NCBI GenBank assembly: GCA_023141075.1
Contig: JAGLKL010000054.1
Span: forward strand, 1 to 8,126
Direction of reading: 5' to 3'
DNA: 8,126 nucleotides
DNA from: Alphaproteobacteria bacterium
Lineage (GTDB): Bacteria; Pseudomonadota; Alphaproteobacteria; Micavibrionales; Micavibrionaceae
Shown here: piece after piece, positions 7,793 to 8,126 of the stretch
How the letters are laid out: each line of letters opens with the position of its first letter
How positions within the stretch are numbered: the stretch's first letter is position 1
The notes under the pieces: generated by a model
Seen by the model: only the letters and a program-made list of their open reading frames with translations
Told to the model about the DNA's origin: nothing
Database searches by the model: none
Position numbers and translations under genes: made by a program

Positions 7793-8126
7793 ATGATCGA
7801 AAATGAAATTCATTTTGAACTTATTTCACCGGAGAAGAAGCTGGTTTCGGAAGCTGTTTATCTAGCTGAGATTCCGGGTGATGATGGCATGTTTGGTGTT
7901 TTGCCGGGACATAGCTCGATGCTTGTGTCCTTGGGTGTTGGTGTTGTTCGTTTACACAAGACCAAGGATGAGCGCGATGTACAAAGAATTTTTATCGCCG
8001 GTGGTTTTGCAGATGTGACAGGTAAGAGCTGTACGGTATTGGCCGAAGAAGCGATCGTTGTTAATGATTTGGATCAAGTGGCTCTTGAGCAAAGACTTTC
8101 CGATCTGAGCGAAGATCTGGAGTTGG
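7793..8126 (+). CDS. atpC: F1 ATP synthase subunit epsilon, 3' end outside window
   Basis: Epsilon binds the foot of gamma and the c-ring, and its C-terminal helices can brake ATP hydrolysis. Seen: 111 codons before the edge. The N-terminal beta-sandwich begins IHFELISPEKKLVSEAVY (6-23), followed by the family motif PGDDGMFGVLPGHSSML (28-44) and IAGGFADV (68-75) with TVLAEEA (81-87). The helical part has only begun (from about 92), so whether the full brake is present cannot be judged. The start is supported by GGAAG (7783-7787), five bases upstream, and by the family N-terminus. It is 19 bases after the atpD stop, so the two are almost certainly cotranscribed. Confidence 0.97.
   Translation, partial: MIENEIHFELISPEKKLVSEAVYLAEIPGDDGMFGVLPGHSSMLVSLGVGVVRLHKTKDERDVQRIFIAGGFADVTGKSCTVLAEEAIVVNDLDQVALEQRLSDLSEDLEL

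Overview
The window is a stretch of an alphaproteobacterial chromosome. Most of it is the F1 sector of the F-type ATP synthase, in the order atpH (delta), atpA (alpha), atpG (gamma), atpD (beta), atpC (epsilon, cut by the right edge). Three things point to Alphaproteobacteria: the F1 genes stand without F0 genes upstream of atpH, the gamma C-terminus has the alphaproteobacterial type of ending, and the epsilon N-terminus fits that group. Base composition is moderate to AT-leaning, with very AT-rich gaps, so it is not a typical high-GC free-living member. I cannot name the genus.

Left part (1-2088): two divergent membrane-protein genes. On the minus strand is a partial gene for a membrane-anchored spermidine-synthase-like protein, with about seven N-terminal membrane segments followed by the start of a SAM-type Rossmann domain. 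On the plus strand is a TraX-family integral membrane protein (acyltransferase-like). No conjugation genes are visible beside it.

Middle and right part (2350-8126): atpH and atpA are tightly coupled (2-base gap). Directly after atpA there is a strong intrinsic terminator (4534-4566). After it comes an unrecognised, strongly acidic 120-residue gene (4696-5058) with its own promoter-like -10 boxes and a good ribosome binding site. Only then do atpG, atpD and atpC follow, with gaps of 160 and 185 bases before atpG and atpD. The F1 operon therefore looks split into an atpHA unit and an orf120-atpGDC unit, which is unusual for subunits needed in a fixed 3:3:1:1:1 ratio. The gaps also carry small dyads that may be regulatory, including a perfect 16-base palindrome upstream of atpD.

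Functionally, the F1 subunits form the catalytic head: alpha and beta make the hexamer, gamma is the rotor shaft, delta is the stator link and epsilon is the rotor foot and brake. All catalytic motifs are intact. The main open questions are the role of the acidic orf120, the terminator inside the operon, the acidic double-cysteine insert in gamma, and the altered substrate-binding motifs of the spermidine-synthase-like protein.
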